DNA of 64,000 bases from Oribacterium sp. oral taxon 078 str. F0262 (GTDB lineage Bacteria > Bacillota > Clostridia > Lachnospirales > Lachnospiraceae). Location of the stretch: assembly GCF_000160135.1 (NCBI RefSeq), contig NZ_GG729937.1, forward strand, positions 1,121-65,120. Direction: 5' to 3'. The notes under the pieces are model-generated. The model did not search any database. It was not told the DNA's origin and saw only the letters and a program-made list of their open reading frames with translations. Shown piece after piece: positions 18,832-27,017 of this stretch (its first letter is position 1; each line of letters begins with the position of its first letter). A program made the position numbers and the translations under genes.

Positions 18832-18994
18832 CCCGCCGCATCACTGCTGGCGGTCACTTAAGTTGAGTCTATCTATTTCAGGAGATTTCCAAGTGAACGT
18901 GCTTATGGTCAGGAGGACACGAACACCCGGCGCGTTATGGTGATTGCAGATCAGGAATTCTGCAGCCCCACAGGTTAGTTATATCTAACTAACT
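18787..18994 (-). ncRNA. Candidate structured non-coding RNA, about 210 bases
   Basis: A consensus promoter (19001-19029) points into a stretch with no open frame, which ends in the hairpin at 18787-18831. The predicted RNA starts with a hairpin (CTGCAG...CTGCAG enclosing GTTAGTTA/TAACTAAC). It then has a central segment where GTG-TTC-GTG can pair with CAC-GTT-CAC around an internal loop. The size suits a stable stand-alone RNA. 6S RNA, tmRNA and RNase P signatures were not recognised, so the family is open. Confidence 0.55.
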
Positions 18995-19000
18995 GCAGAA

Positions 19001-19029
19001 AGGATACAACATAAAATCCCAGTTGTCAA
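19001..19029 (-). promoter_or_regulatory. Promoter of the non-coding RNA candidate
   Basis: TTGACA (19024-19029), 17-base spacer, TATCCT (19001-19006) on the minus strand, in an A+T-rich setting. Confidence 0.7.
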
Positions 19030-19104
19030 TAGGAATTTTAAAATTTCTCGAAAAAATTTCAGGGCCCCGGAAAATGAGCGCTTGCGGCATGATTCCCGCA
19101 AAAT

Positions 19105-19189
19105 AAAATGTCTCCCCTTGGGACACATCGTTGAGAGGTGCGGGGAGTCCTGTTGTTTTTTATTATACGGACTTTAGCTGGTTTTACAA
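19105..19189 (-). promoter_or_regulatory. Promoter followed at once by a terminator-like hairpin
   Basis: TTGTAA (19184-19189), 16-base spacer, TATAAT (19162-19167) on the minus strand. About 40 bases downstream the stem ATGTGTCCC/GGGAGACAT (one mismatch) is followed by TTTTATTTT. The segment ACTCCCC upstream can instead pair with GGGGAG of that stem, so two exclusive folds are possible. It may be a very short RNA or an attenuator before the next promoter. Confidence 0.35.
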
Positions 19190-19233
19190 TAATAAACTTG
19201 GCGAAAAATATATCTTTTCCCTGCACAAAAGCA

Positions 19234-19272
19234 CAAAAAGAGGGCCACCACCATGCAAGCGGCAGCCCTCTT
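19234..19272 (-). terminator. Terminator of the DUF1858 gene
   Basis: Minus-strand stem AAGAGGGC/GCCCTCTT (19238-19245 with 19265-19272) followed by TTTTTG, about 40 bases after the stop codon at 19314. Confidence 0.7.
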
Positions 19273-19313
19273 CCTTTCATTATAACACGCTTTCCTCCGG
19301 GAGAGGGGGTCCT

Positions 19314-19559
19314 CTAATCTGTCTTTCCCCCTGCCTCCGCCTCTTTCTGCGCCTCCGCATACTCCCGGATCACATCATTTAAATCCTCAGCCAGCGCATC
19401 CGGGTCAATGCCGTGGACCTCGCAGGCCTCCTCCAGGGATTCCTCCTGAGACGCCGGGCAGTAGACACAGCCCATGCCGTTTTGCATCAGGAAGGGGGCG
19501 ATCAATTCATTGATTGCCAGAATATCCCCGATTCTCATATCCTTTGTAACCTCTGCCAT
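19314..19559 (-). CDS. DUF1858 redox-disulfide domain protein
   Basis: 81 residues forming one DUF1858 domain, the family found next to hybrid-cluster proteins. MRIGDILAINELIAPFLMQNG is followed by the Cys pair in GCVYCPASQEESLEEA. The two Cys may form a redox-active disulfide or bind a metal. The ATG at 19559 lies downstream of AAGG; a GTG at 19568 is possible. It follows mecA by about 40 bases on the same strand and probably shares its transcript. No specific partner is apparent here. Confidence 0.85.
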   Translation of the reverse strand: MAEVTKDMRIGDILAINELIAPFLMQNGMGCVYCPASQEESLEEACEVHGIDPDALAEDLNDVIREYAEAQKEAEAGGKTD

Positions 19560-19597
19560 CCGGATCACCCTTATCCTTTCTCCGCGCCGGGAGCTCT

Positions 19598-20314
19598 TTA
19601 GATCAATGCGAGCTTCCGCATCGCATCCTTTCCCATCAGAGTCTCGAAATGCTCCTCATAATAGGCCTCGTTCAGTTCATCCCCCTCCACCTTTTCACCG
19701 TACTCCGAAAGCAGATTGGAAAGTCGGGAGATATCCTCCCCCTTTCCGCTTTCGGGATGAAGCGTAAGGTAATAGCGCCGCCGGTCTTCGTCCTTATACA
19801 GTGTGCTTCCGCCGCGGAAGCTGTCCCCGGCCGCGGCGGCGGCATCCATGACACGGTCCAGGCTGTCAAAGCGGAAGATCCGCATCCCGGATTCCTCCTC
19901 TTCCGCAGCGTTCTTTCCGCCTCCCGCGGCCGCGTCCTCCGTCTCCTGTGCCTGCTTCAAAAGTCCCTGCGCTCCCTCCAGGATCTGGCTTGCGAGGCGG
20001 GAGAAAATACTCCCCTGCCCGTCTCCCCTCTGGGTAAACTTCGAAAAGCGCGTGTCCAGCTCCTCCGGATCCTCCACCTTGGAGATGATGAGCTGCACGG
20101 ATCCTCCCTGCAGCGGAATCGCCTCAATCATGAGCGGCGTATTGTCCAGTATAAAGCCGAGTTCCACCCGCGCCTTTTGCATCATCTCATTGAACAGCTG
20201 CTTCGCCGCCTGAGAACCATACGTCATATCACGGAGATTCAGATTCCTGGAAGAAAGATCCAGACTGCTCAGCGTGCACCTGATGGAGTTGTCATCAATT
20301 TTTTCCAATTTCAT
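19598..20314 (-). CDS. mecA: MecA-family adaptor protein for ClpC
   Basis: 238 residues. The N-terminal substrate-binding part (KLEKIDDNSIRCTLSSLDL) and the conserved PLMIEAIPLQ...VEDPEELDTRFSKF block match MecA. A low-complexity Ala/Glu/Gly linker at about 120-145 leads to the C-terminal ClpC-binding domain (MRIFRFDSLDRVMDAA...LSEYGEKV). MecA delivers proteins to the ClpCP protease and in Bacillus controls competence. GGGGAGGAG precedes the ATG. It has its own promoter after dnaB. Confidence 0.93.
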   Translation of the reverse strand: MKLEKIDDNSIRCTLSSLDLSSRNLNLRDMTYGSQAAKQLFNEMMQKARVELGFILDNTPLMIEAIPLQGGSVQLIISKVEDPEELDTRFSKFTQRGDGQGSIFSRLASQILEGAQGLLKQAQETEDAAAGGGKNAAEEEESGMRIFRFDSLDRVMDAAAAAGDSFRGGSTLYKDEDRRRYYLTLHPESGKGEDISRLSNLLSEYGEKVEGDELNEAYYEEHFETLMGKDAMRKLALI

Positions 20315-20382
20315 GGCTCCTCCCCCTCTCTGCCCGGACGAAAGAGGCTCTGTCCGCCGCCTTCTGTCCCTCTGGATACCGT

Positions 20383-20410
20383 ATCATATAACGAATCTTC
20401 CCGTTTGCAA
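20383..20410 (-). promoter_or_regulatory. Promoter of mecA
   Basis: TTGCAA (20405-20410), 16-base spacer, TATGAT (20383-20388) on the minus strand, about 70 bases before the mecA ATG. Confidence 0.55.
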
Positions 20411-20451
20411 AGCACTTTGATAAAAATTTATAGAAAGTTAATAAGCCTGTC

Positions 20452-21801
20452 TCAGCTCCCGCGCTCCGCATTGACAAATCGGGTATATTCCGGCTGCCAG
20501 AGCAGAGTCACGGTGCCGATCGGACCGTTCCTCTGCTTCGCGATGATGATCTCCGCCTCGTTCGGATGCTCGGTATCTTTATTGTAGTAGTCATCCCGAT
20601 AGAGGAACATGACGATGTCCGCATCCTGTTCGATCGCGCCGGAGTCCCTCAGGTCCGAAAGCATCGGGCGGTGGTCCGGGCGCTGCTCGCAGGCTCTGGA
20701 GAGCTGGGAGAGCGCGATCACCGGGCAGTTCATCTCCCGTGCCAGCGCCTTCAGAGAGCGCGAGATCTCCGTGATCTCCTGCTGCCGGTTCTCCGCCCTC
20801 TTCCCGGCGGAGCCGGTCATGAGCTGGAGATAGTCGATCATAATGAGGCTGAGTCCCCTCTCAAGCTTCGCCTTCCTGCACTTTGAACGGAGCTCCGATA
20901 CCGAGATCCCCGGCGTGTCGTCAATAATGATATTGGAGGCGACGACGCGATCGATCCCCTCAATGAGCGTCGCCCAGTCCTCGTCCGTGAGCGTTCCCTT
21001 CCTAAGCTTGTCCGCGTCGATCAGGGTCTCCAGGGAGAGCATGCGGTTTACCAGCTGCTCCTTCGACATTTCGAGGGAAAATACCATGGCCGGCATATTT
21101 TTCCGGACTCCCACATAATCCAGGATATTCAGGACAAAGGCCGTCTTTCCCATGGAGGGGCGCGCCGCGACCAGGATGAGATCCGAGGGCTGAAGCCCCG
21201 CCGTTCTGTAGTCGAGATCCAGAAAGCCCGTGGGCACTCCGGTGATCGGGTCCTTCTGCCGGGAGGCCTTCTCGATATTGTGGAGGACGGTCATCGCGAC
21301 ATCCTCGATCGGAGTGAATTCTCTCGCGCTTCTTTTCTGGAGGAGATCAAAGATCTTCTTCTCCGCGATGGAGAGCACCTCCTCCAGCTCCTCCCCCCCG
21401 GAATAGCAGAGCTCCGCGATCTCCTCATTCGCGCGGATCAGAGCGCGGAGGACGGACTTCTCCTTTACGATCGAGCAGTAGGAGCGCACATTCACGCTGG
21501 TCGCGACGGACTGCATGACCTCCTTCAAAAAGGCGATCTCCGAGAGCTCCGGCGGGATATCCTTCCCCCGGAGCTTCTCCTGCACCGTCACGAGGTCCAC
21601 CGGCTTCGCCTCATTATAGAGCTCCCGCATCACCCGAAAGAGTATGGCGTACTGCCGCTGGTAGAAGTCCTCCTCGCTGAGAAGCTCTGTCGCGGCGGCG
21701 ACCGCCTCCTTGTCCCGGAGCATGGAGCCGATGACGCTCTGCTCCGCCTCCTGAGAGTGCGGAATCACCCTCTGGATCAGCTTTTCCGAAAGCTCCGCCA
21801 T
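20452..21801 (-). CDS. dnaB: Replicative DNA helicase
   Basis: 449 residues, normal length. The N-terminal domain (IPHSQEAEQSVIGSMLRD) and the RecA-like motor with Walker A ARPSMGKTAF, Walker B-type MIDYLQLM and the arginine-finger region QQEITEISRSLKALARE are present. DnaB unwinds DNA as a hexamer at the replication fork. The ATG directly follows the rplI stop codon, so translation is likely coupled. It is the third gene of the gdpP-rplI-dnaB operon, an arrangement conserved in Bacillota. Confidence 0.98.
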   Translation of the reverse strand: MAELSEKLIQRVIPHSQEAEQSVIGSMLRDKEAVAAATELLSEEDFYQRQYAILFRVMRELYNEAKPVDLVTVQEKLRGKDIPPELSEIAFLKEVMQSVATSVNVRSYCSIVKEKSVLRALIRANEEIAELCYSGGEELEEVLSIAEKKIFDLLQKRSAREFTPIEDVAMTVLHNIEKASRQKDPITGVPTGFLDLDYRTAGLQPSDLILVAARPSMGKTAFVLNILDYVGVRKNMPAMVFSLEMSKEQLVNRMLSLETLIDADKLRKGTLTDEDWATLIEGIDRVVASNIIIDDTPGISVSELRSKCRKAKLERGLSLIMIDYLQLMTGSAGKRAENRQQEITEISRSLKALAREMNCPVIALSQLSRACEQRPDHRPMLSDLRDSGAIEQDADIVMFLYRDDYYNKDTEHPNEAEIIIAKQRNGPIGTVTLLWQPEYTRFVNAERGS

Positions 21802-22251
21802 CTATTCCGCCGCCTGAACGCTCAGGTGAAGCTTCGCCTCGACATCCCGGTGAAGCCGGATGCGAAGCTCATAGCCGCCGAGATTTCGGATCGGGACATC
21901 GCTCTCAATTTTCTTCTTATCGACCTCGATGCCGGTCTGCTCCTTCAGGGCCTCCGCGATCTCCTTCGTGGAAATCGCCCCGAAGGTCCTGCCCTCCTTT
22001 CCGGCCTTCATTTTCAGAACGATCTTCGCCTCCTCAAGTCTCCCCTTGAGGTCCTGCGCCTCCGCAAGCTTCTCCGCCGCGAGCTTCTCCTCCTTCTTTT
22101 TCTGCAGCTTTAAGCTGTTCAGGTTCTTCGCGTCGGCGAGAATCCCCGCCTTTGAGGGGATGATGAAATTCCGGCCATAGCCCTCATTGACCTCCACGAC
22201 ATCCCCCTTCTTTCCCAGCGACTTCACATCCTTTAACAAGATAAGCTTCAT
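21802..22251 (-). CDS. rplI: 50S ribosomal protein L9
   Basis: 149 residues. MKLILLKDVKSLGKKGDVVEVNEGYGRNFIIP is the L9 N-terminal 23S rRNA-binding domain; a long connecting helix rich in Lys, Glu and Leu and the C-terminal domain follow. Its ATG shares one base with the gdpP stop (TGATG), and the stop touches dnaB. Confidence 0.98.
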   Translation of the reverse strand: MKLILLKDVKSLGKKGDVVEVNEGYGRNFIIPSKAGILADAKNLNSLKLQKKKEEKLAAEKLAEAQDLKGRLEEAKIVLKMKAGKEGRTFGAISTKEIAEALKEQTGIEVDKKKIESDVPIRNLGGYELRIRLHRDVEAKLHLSVQAAE

Positions 22252-24296
22252 CAGGACACCTCTCCTTCCTCAATCATCTGATCAATCGCCTTTTTTACCT
22301 GCGCGATGATCTCGGGGATCTTCCCCGCCTTAAACTGCGCCCCCGCCACGGTGCGGTGCCCGCCTCCTCCGAGCTTCTCCATGAGCACCTGCACGTTCAT
22401 CTCGTCGATGGAGCGCGCGCTGACGTAGACCTTGCCGTTCCAGGAGGTCATGACGACACTGGCCTTGATCCCCCGGATATTCAAAAGCTCGTTGGCGGCC
22501 TGCGCACAGACGACGGTCGGGCTCTCCAGCCCCTGCGCCTTGAGAGAGCTGATCGCATAGGCATCCCTATAGATCTCCGCTCCGCTGATCGCCTCGGCCT
22601 TCGCCTGGTAATCCTTCAGATCCTCGCGGAAATTCTTCCGGATCCTCGTGATGTCCGCGCCGCACCTCCTTAAGTAGGCCGCCGCCTCAAAGGTCCTGAC
22701 CCCCGTCTGGCTCGTAAACTCCTGGGTATCAATGACGATGCCGCCGTAGAGACAGTCCGCCTCGATCGGACGGACCTTGATCCCGTCTCCGATATACTGC
22801 ATCATCTCCGCGATCATCTCCGAGGCCGAGGAGGCATAGGGCTCACAGTAGCTCAAGACCGCGCCCTGTATCGTCTCCGAGCTCTGCCTGTGGTGGTCAA
22901 AGACCACGATGGTTTTGCAAAGCTCCAGGAGATCCGGCTCATCCAATATCGAGGGGCGGTCACAGTCGACGACCACCAGGACCGTATTGCCGTCCACCAT
23001 CTCCTTCGCATCCTCTCCGGAGATGAACATGTCGTCCGGGTAGTCCTCATTGTTCAGAAAGCGCGCCTTTAAGGGAAGGATCGGAGGAGTCACCCGGTTC
23101 TGCACGATGCTCGCCCGCTTTCCGAGCTCGGCAGCCATGCGGAAGACGCCGACGGAGGCGCCGAGGCAGTCCATATCCCCGTTCGCATGCCCCATGATCA
23201 ACAGGCGGTCCTTATTCTCCAAAAGCTCCTCAAAAGCCTGCGCCTTCACTCTCGCCTTCACCCTCGTGACCCGCTCCGTGCTCTTGGACTTCCCGCCGAA
23301 GTAGCTCAGACTGTCCTGAGACTTCGCGATCGCCTGATCTCCTCCCCGGCCGAGCGCCATGTCGATGGAGACCCTCGCATACTCATAATTCTGCGCATAC
23401 TCCGCGGCCCCGTAGCCCACCCCGATGCTGAGCGTCACAGAGAGCTCATTTCCGATGCTGACCTGCCTCACCTCATCCAGGATCGAAAAGCGGTCGTCCA
23501 GCATCCGCTGCAAATACTCCCGCTTCATGACAAAGAAATATTTGTCCTTCTCGATCTTCTTGATCAGTCCGTTCACAGAGGAGATATAGCGATTGATCTT
23601 CCGGTCCACAAGGGCCGTGAGCAGCGATCTCCTCACCTCCTCGATCTGATCCAGGACCTCCTCGTAGTTGTCGATGTAGATGAGACCGCAGACGATGCGT
23701 TCGTCGGAGAGCTCCTTTGCGAGGCGAAGCTCGTCCGTCTCATCCCGGAGGTAGACGGAGACCACCTCGCTCTCCCCGTCATAAAACGACGGCTGCTCCG
23801 CGCTCTCTCCCGATATCAGAGCGGCCCTCCGAAAGTCGATGCAGTATTTTCTCCCCTGAAAGGAGGAGTGGATCTCCAGCATCGCGTCCTCCCTGAGAAG
23901 CATCTCCTCCGTGATATTCGGAAACATGCTGAGGAGATTTCCGGACAGGTTCTTCTCCTTCCGCGCGATCTCCGAAAAGGCGCTGTTCTTCCAGAGCACC
24001 GTCCCCCTGTCGTTCACAATCGCATAGGGAAAGGGCATCTCCCAGATACGGCGAAGCTGCTCCTCCCCGGTAGAAAGGGAAAAATTCAAAAGGGCGGAGA
24101 TCAGCCCGCTCCGCCTCGTAAAATAGAGCCGGAGCGCGATCAGAAGGTGAATGAGCCCCGCGATCAGGATCAAAAGGGCCGCGGCACGCGAAAAAAAACT
24201 CCCGATGAGGGCGAGTGGCAAAAAGAGCGCCGAAAGCCAGATCGGCCAGCGCAGATAAAGATCCATCATGCTCGCTTGTTTTTTCCGCTCTTTCAT
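22251..24296 (-). CDS. gdpP: Cyclic-di-AMP phosphodiesterase (DHH/DHHA1)
   Basis: 681 residues with the full GdpP layout: two N-terminal membrane helices (about 15-60), a PAS-like domain, a degenerate GGDEF domain (LSIGVGYGAAEYAQNYEYA), then DHH (IMGHANGDMDCLGAS; VVFDHHRQS near 470) and DHHA1 (SARSIDEMNVQVLMEKLGGGGHRTVAGA). The family hydrolyses c-di-AMP to pApA and tunes osmotic and cell-wall homeostasis. It heads the gdpP-rplI-dnaB operon. An AGGAAGGGAAGAGGGAG stretch precedes the ATG. Confidence 0.96.
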   Translation of the reverse strand: MKERKKQASMMDLYLRWPIWLSALFLPLALIGSFFSRAAALLILIAGLIHLLIALRLYFTRRSGLISALLNFSLSTGEEQLRRIWEMPFPYAIVNDRGTVLWKNSAFSEIARKEKNLSGNLLSMFPNITEEMLLREDAMLEIHSSFQGRKYCIDFRRAALISGESAEQPSFYDGESEVVSVYLRDETDELRLAKELSDERIVCGLIYIDNYEEVLDQIEEVRRSLLTALVDRKINRYISSVNGLIKKIEKDKYFFVMKREYLQRMLDDRFSILDEVRQVSIGNELSVTLSIGVGYGAAEYAQNYEYARVSIDMALGRGGDQAIAKSQDSLSYFGGKSKSTERVTRVKARVKAQAFEELLENKDRLLIMGHANGDMDCLGASVGVFRMAAELGKRASIVQNRVTPPILPLKARFLNNEDYPDDMFISGEDAKEMVDGNTVLVVVDCDRPSILDEPDLLELCKTIVVFDHHRQSSETIQGAVLSYCEPYASSASEMIAEMMQYIGDGIKVRPIEADCLYGGIVIDTQEFTSQTGVRTFEAAAYLRRCGADITRIRKNFREDLKDYQAKAEAISGAEIYRDAYAISSLKAQGLESPTVVCAQAANELLNIRGIKASVVMTSWNGKVYVSARSIDEMNVQVLMEKLGGGGHRTVAGAQFKAGKIPEIIAQVKKAIDQMIEEGEVS

Positions 24297-24435
24297 GCTC
24301 CCTCTTCCCTTCCTGAATGCTCTTTTACAATTTAATTATTATAACCGCTAAAGCGGAAAATGGGAAGCGGGGCTCCCCTCCGGAATTCCGCGCAAAAAAT
24401 CGCCCCGCCAAAGCGGAAAAGACCTCGCTTTTCCC

Positions 24436-24464
24436 TTCGGCTTCCCGCCGGACTGTGCTATACT
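24436..24464 (+). promoter_or_regulatory. Possible extended -10 promoter into the repeat region and glycogen operon
   Basis: TGCTATACT (TATACT at 24459-24464) is an extended -10 box; the -35 TTCGGC (24436-24441) at 17 bases is poor. Transcription would start at or just inside the 15-bp inverted repeat that opens the hairpin-rich region, giving a 5' leader of about 630 bases before the GH13 gene. Confidence 0.4.
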
Positions 24465-24466
24465 AA

Positions 24467-25033
24467 GTGCATAAGTCTCCGTCAAGCAGACAAATGCGAG
24501 GCAAGCTCGCTTGCGCGAGCATTTGGATATTTGACGGGACAACAGATATGAGCATGCAGGGCGATAGCCCGAAATGCGAATATCTGTCAGCGATGCGAAA
24601 GCGCAGAAGTCTGCCATCAGGCAGACTCGGAGCGTCCTTGACCACTTCTCGGAGAGAAGTTGAGTCTTAGACAGCTCTCAGACGGCTGATCTTTGCCGCC
24701 TTTCCTGCCGCCATGTCGGTCCAACGCAGGACGCTCTCGCTCCGGCTGCCGCGTCCAGCGGCGCGTAAGCGATTTAAAAAACCAAATCGCAAAGCGCCGG
24801 GGCGGCAGACGGCCTGCTTATGGACCGGCAAAGCGGCAGGGCGACAAAGTGCGGACAGCCGTTGGTGAAGCGGAAGCTTCGAAAGAGAGAAGTGTCTCCC
24901 GAAGGGAGATCGGCTGATGCCTCCCGGGCGAAGCCGAGTCCTGAGCTTCGAAGAAGCGAAGCAGCGCGGAGACTTATGCACGATGGATGACCATGCTTGC
25001 ATGAGCGGACATTCCGGCATCTGACGGGACAAG
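24467..25033 (+). repeat. Hairpin-rich repeat element bounded by 15-bp inverted repeats
   Basis: The ends GTGCATAAGTCTCCG (24467-24481) and CGGAGACTTATGCAC (24967-24981) are perfect inverted repeats. Inside is a chain of hairpins: CGTCAA/TTGACG with CAAATGC/GCATTTG (24480-24536), ACAGATAT/ATATCTGT (24542-24587), AGTCTGCC/GGCAGACT (24608-24627), ACTTCTC/GAGAAGT (24643-24660) and TCTCCC/GGGAGA near 24895. TGACGGGACAA occurs at 24532 and again at 25022. Three modules (24598-24649, 24795-24816, 24887-24940) recur at 50304-50434. It has no credible protein-coding content. Confidence 0.75.
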
Positions 25034-25103
25034 AGGCAAAGCCGCGGGGCGGCGGGAACCGATATTGCGAACAAGAGTGTATTTCGACGGGGAAGGGGGA
25101 AAA

Positions 25104-27017
25104 ATGCTGGGACTGAGGAAGGTGCAGGGCGGTTATGTATTTCTCGCTGCGGCGCGGACGGAGCAGCTCTATCTGAATCTCTACCGGGGAAAGCGGCGGG
25201 TTTCACGGCTTCCCTTCCCGCAGGAGGAGCGGATCGGCGATGTGTGGCGGCTCTTTCTCCCGGAACGGTATCGGACTCTCCTCTATTGCCTCGAGGCGGA
25301 CGGGAGAGAGTTTTCCGATCCGGAGGGAAGAGACTTTCTCGGCGGAACGCGCTTTGGAGAGCTCCGGGGAGCCGGAGAGGTCCTGAAGAGCCCGTTTCGC
25401 GAAAACGCGGAGCTCTTTGAGGCGAAGGCCCTGCCGCTCCGCCCGGGGATTCCCTACCGGGACTGCATCGTCTACCGCCTCCATGTCCGGGGCTTCACAA
25501 AGCACAGCTCCTCCGGCCTGCCCGCCGCAAAAAGAGGCAGCTTCTCCGGAATCATCGAAAAGCTCCCTTATCTCAAAGAGCTCGGCGTCAATGTCCTGGA
25601 GCTCATGCCCCCCTATGAGTTTCAGGAGCTGATGTTCGAGCGCTTCGAGCCCCTCTCCCCGAAGGCCCGGGAGCGCTGTCCGGACGGCCGGATCAATTAC
25701 TGGGGCTTCACGGAGGATGCTCTCTACTATTCGCCCAAGCACTCTTTTACGCAGAGCGGTCAGGACCCCTCCGAGAGCTTCCGCGCGCTTGTCCGGGCCG
25801 TACACGAACAGGGGATGGAGCTCGTTCTCGACTTTTACTTTAACTACGACGGCGGCCGGGAGCTCCCGGAACGGATCAGCGAGGTCCTCCGCTTCTGGAG
25901 AGTCCGCTATCAGATCGACGGCGCCCACATCATCGGCACAGCGCCGCTCGAGCTCCTTCGGAGAGATCCCTTCCTCTCGCGCTTTAAGCTCTGGGCAGAG
26001 CACTGGGAGGGGACGCTTCCCAGGTCCTCCGACGGGGAGAAGTACCTGGCGGATTACAACGACGGCTTCCAGACGGAGATCCGATGCGCTCTGAAGGGGG
26101 ACGAGAGCATGGTGGGGAGCCTGATGGAACGGATCCGGAAGAATCCGTCGGACCGGGGGGAGATTCAGTATCTTTCGAATGTCACAGGTCTGAGCCTCAT
26201 GGACTGCTTTTCCTATGACCGAAAGCACAATGAGGAGAACGGTGAGAGGGGAGCCGACGGCTGTGAGCAGAATTACTCCTGGAACTGCGGAGAGGAGGGA
26301 CCCAGCCGCAGAAAGAGCGTGCGCCTTCTCCGAAAAAAGATGTTTCGGAATGCCTGCCTGCTGCTCTTCCTCGCCCAGGGAACTCCGCTCATCCAGGCGG
26401 GCGATGAGTTCGGGGCGAGCCGGCGCGGAAACAATAATGCCTGGTGCCAGGATAATGAGCTGAACTGGCTGGACTGGAGGCTCCTGAAGAAAAACCGGGA
26501 TCTCTATGAATTTATGAAATATCTGATCCACTTCCGAAGGGAGCATCCCGTCTTTCACCAAAAGGAGGAGCTCACGCTTCTCGACAGCCGGGGGCTGGGG
26601 ATCCCGGATCTGAGCTTCCACGGGGAGAGCGCCTGGCAGCCGGACAGGGAGCCCTACCGGAGGCAGCTCGGCGTGATGTTCTCCGGGCTCTACGCGGAGG
26701 ATGAGACCTTCCTGCTCCTTTGCAATTTCCACTGGGAGGAGCACCGCTTTCTCCTGCCGCATCCGCCCGCGGGGACAAACTGGGCTATGGTGATCGACAG
26801 CTGCCGGGAGGAGCAAAACGGGATCTATCCGAAGGGGGAGCATCCCCTGCTTCCCGATGGGGAGAAGAAGCTTCTCCCCCGGAGCATTGTACTCCTGCAG
26901 GCGGAGGGCTGCGGGGAGATCCCGAAAAAGCGAAGGCGGAGGAGCGGACAGCGGAGGAAGAAGAGTTCCGAAGCCGGACAAAGAGCAGTGCAGGAGAAAC
27001 AGGAGGTCTTGCCATGA
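25104..27017 (+). CDS. GH13 (GlgX/isoamylase-like) protein lacking catalytic residues
   Basis: 637 residues with a CBM48-like N-terminal region and a GH13 barrel closest to GlgX-type debranching enzymes (INYWGFTEDALYYSPKHSF; KHNEENGERGADGCEQNYSW). The active-site motifs are degenerate. Region I reads DFYFNY (no His). Region II reads IDGAHIIG, where the nucleophile Asp and the Arg are replaced. The His-Asp of region IV is Val-Thr in NVTGLSLMD. Only the region III Glu (KLWAEHWEG) remains. It may bind glycogen or act as a regulatory subunit. The ATG at 25104 follows GAAGGGGG; its stop overlaps the glgB ATG (ATGA). Confidence 0.85.
   Translation: MLGLRKVQGGYVFLAAARTEQLYLNLYRGKRRVSRLPFPQEERIGDVWRLFLPERYRTLLYCLEADGREFSDPEGRDFLGGTRFGELRGAGEVLKSPFRENAELFEAKALPLRPGIPYRDCIVYRLHVRGFTKHSSSGLPAAKRGSFSGIIEKLPYLKELGVNVLELMPPYEFQELMFERFEPLSPKARERCPDGRINYWGFTEDALYYSPKHSFTQSGQDPSESFRALVRAVHEQGMELVLDFYFNYDGGRELPERISEVLRFWRVRYQIDGAHIIGTAPLELLRRDPFLSRFKLWAEHWEGTLPRSSDGEKYLADYNDGFQTEIRCALKGDESMVGSLMERIRKNPSDRGEIQYLSNVTGLSLMDCFSYDRKHNEENGERGADGCEQNYSWNCGEEGPSRRKSVRLLRKKMFRNACLLLFLAQGTPLIQAGDEFGASRRGNNNAWCQDNELNWLDWRLLKKNRDLYEFMKYLIHFRREHPVFHQKEELTLLDSRGLGIPDLSFHGESAWQPDREPYRRQLGVMFSGLYAEDETFLLLCNFHWEEHRFLLPHPPAGTNWAMVIDSCREEQNGIYPKGEHPLLPDGEKKLLPRSIVLLQAEGCGEIPKKRRRRSGQRRKKSSEAGQRAVQEKQEVLP

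Noticed and set aside
18787-18994. Identification of the RNA candidate as 6S RNA
   Set aside because: The two ends do not pair into the long 6S rod and no open-promoter-like central bubble was evident; left unassigned.
24667-25206. A 179-codon minus-strand frame and several shorter frames in the repeat region
   Set aside because: They consist of hairpin repeat sequence, lack ribosome sites and have no recognisable domain; similar spurious frames occur in the second repeat copy.
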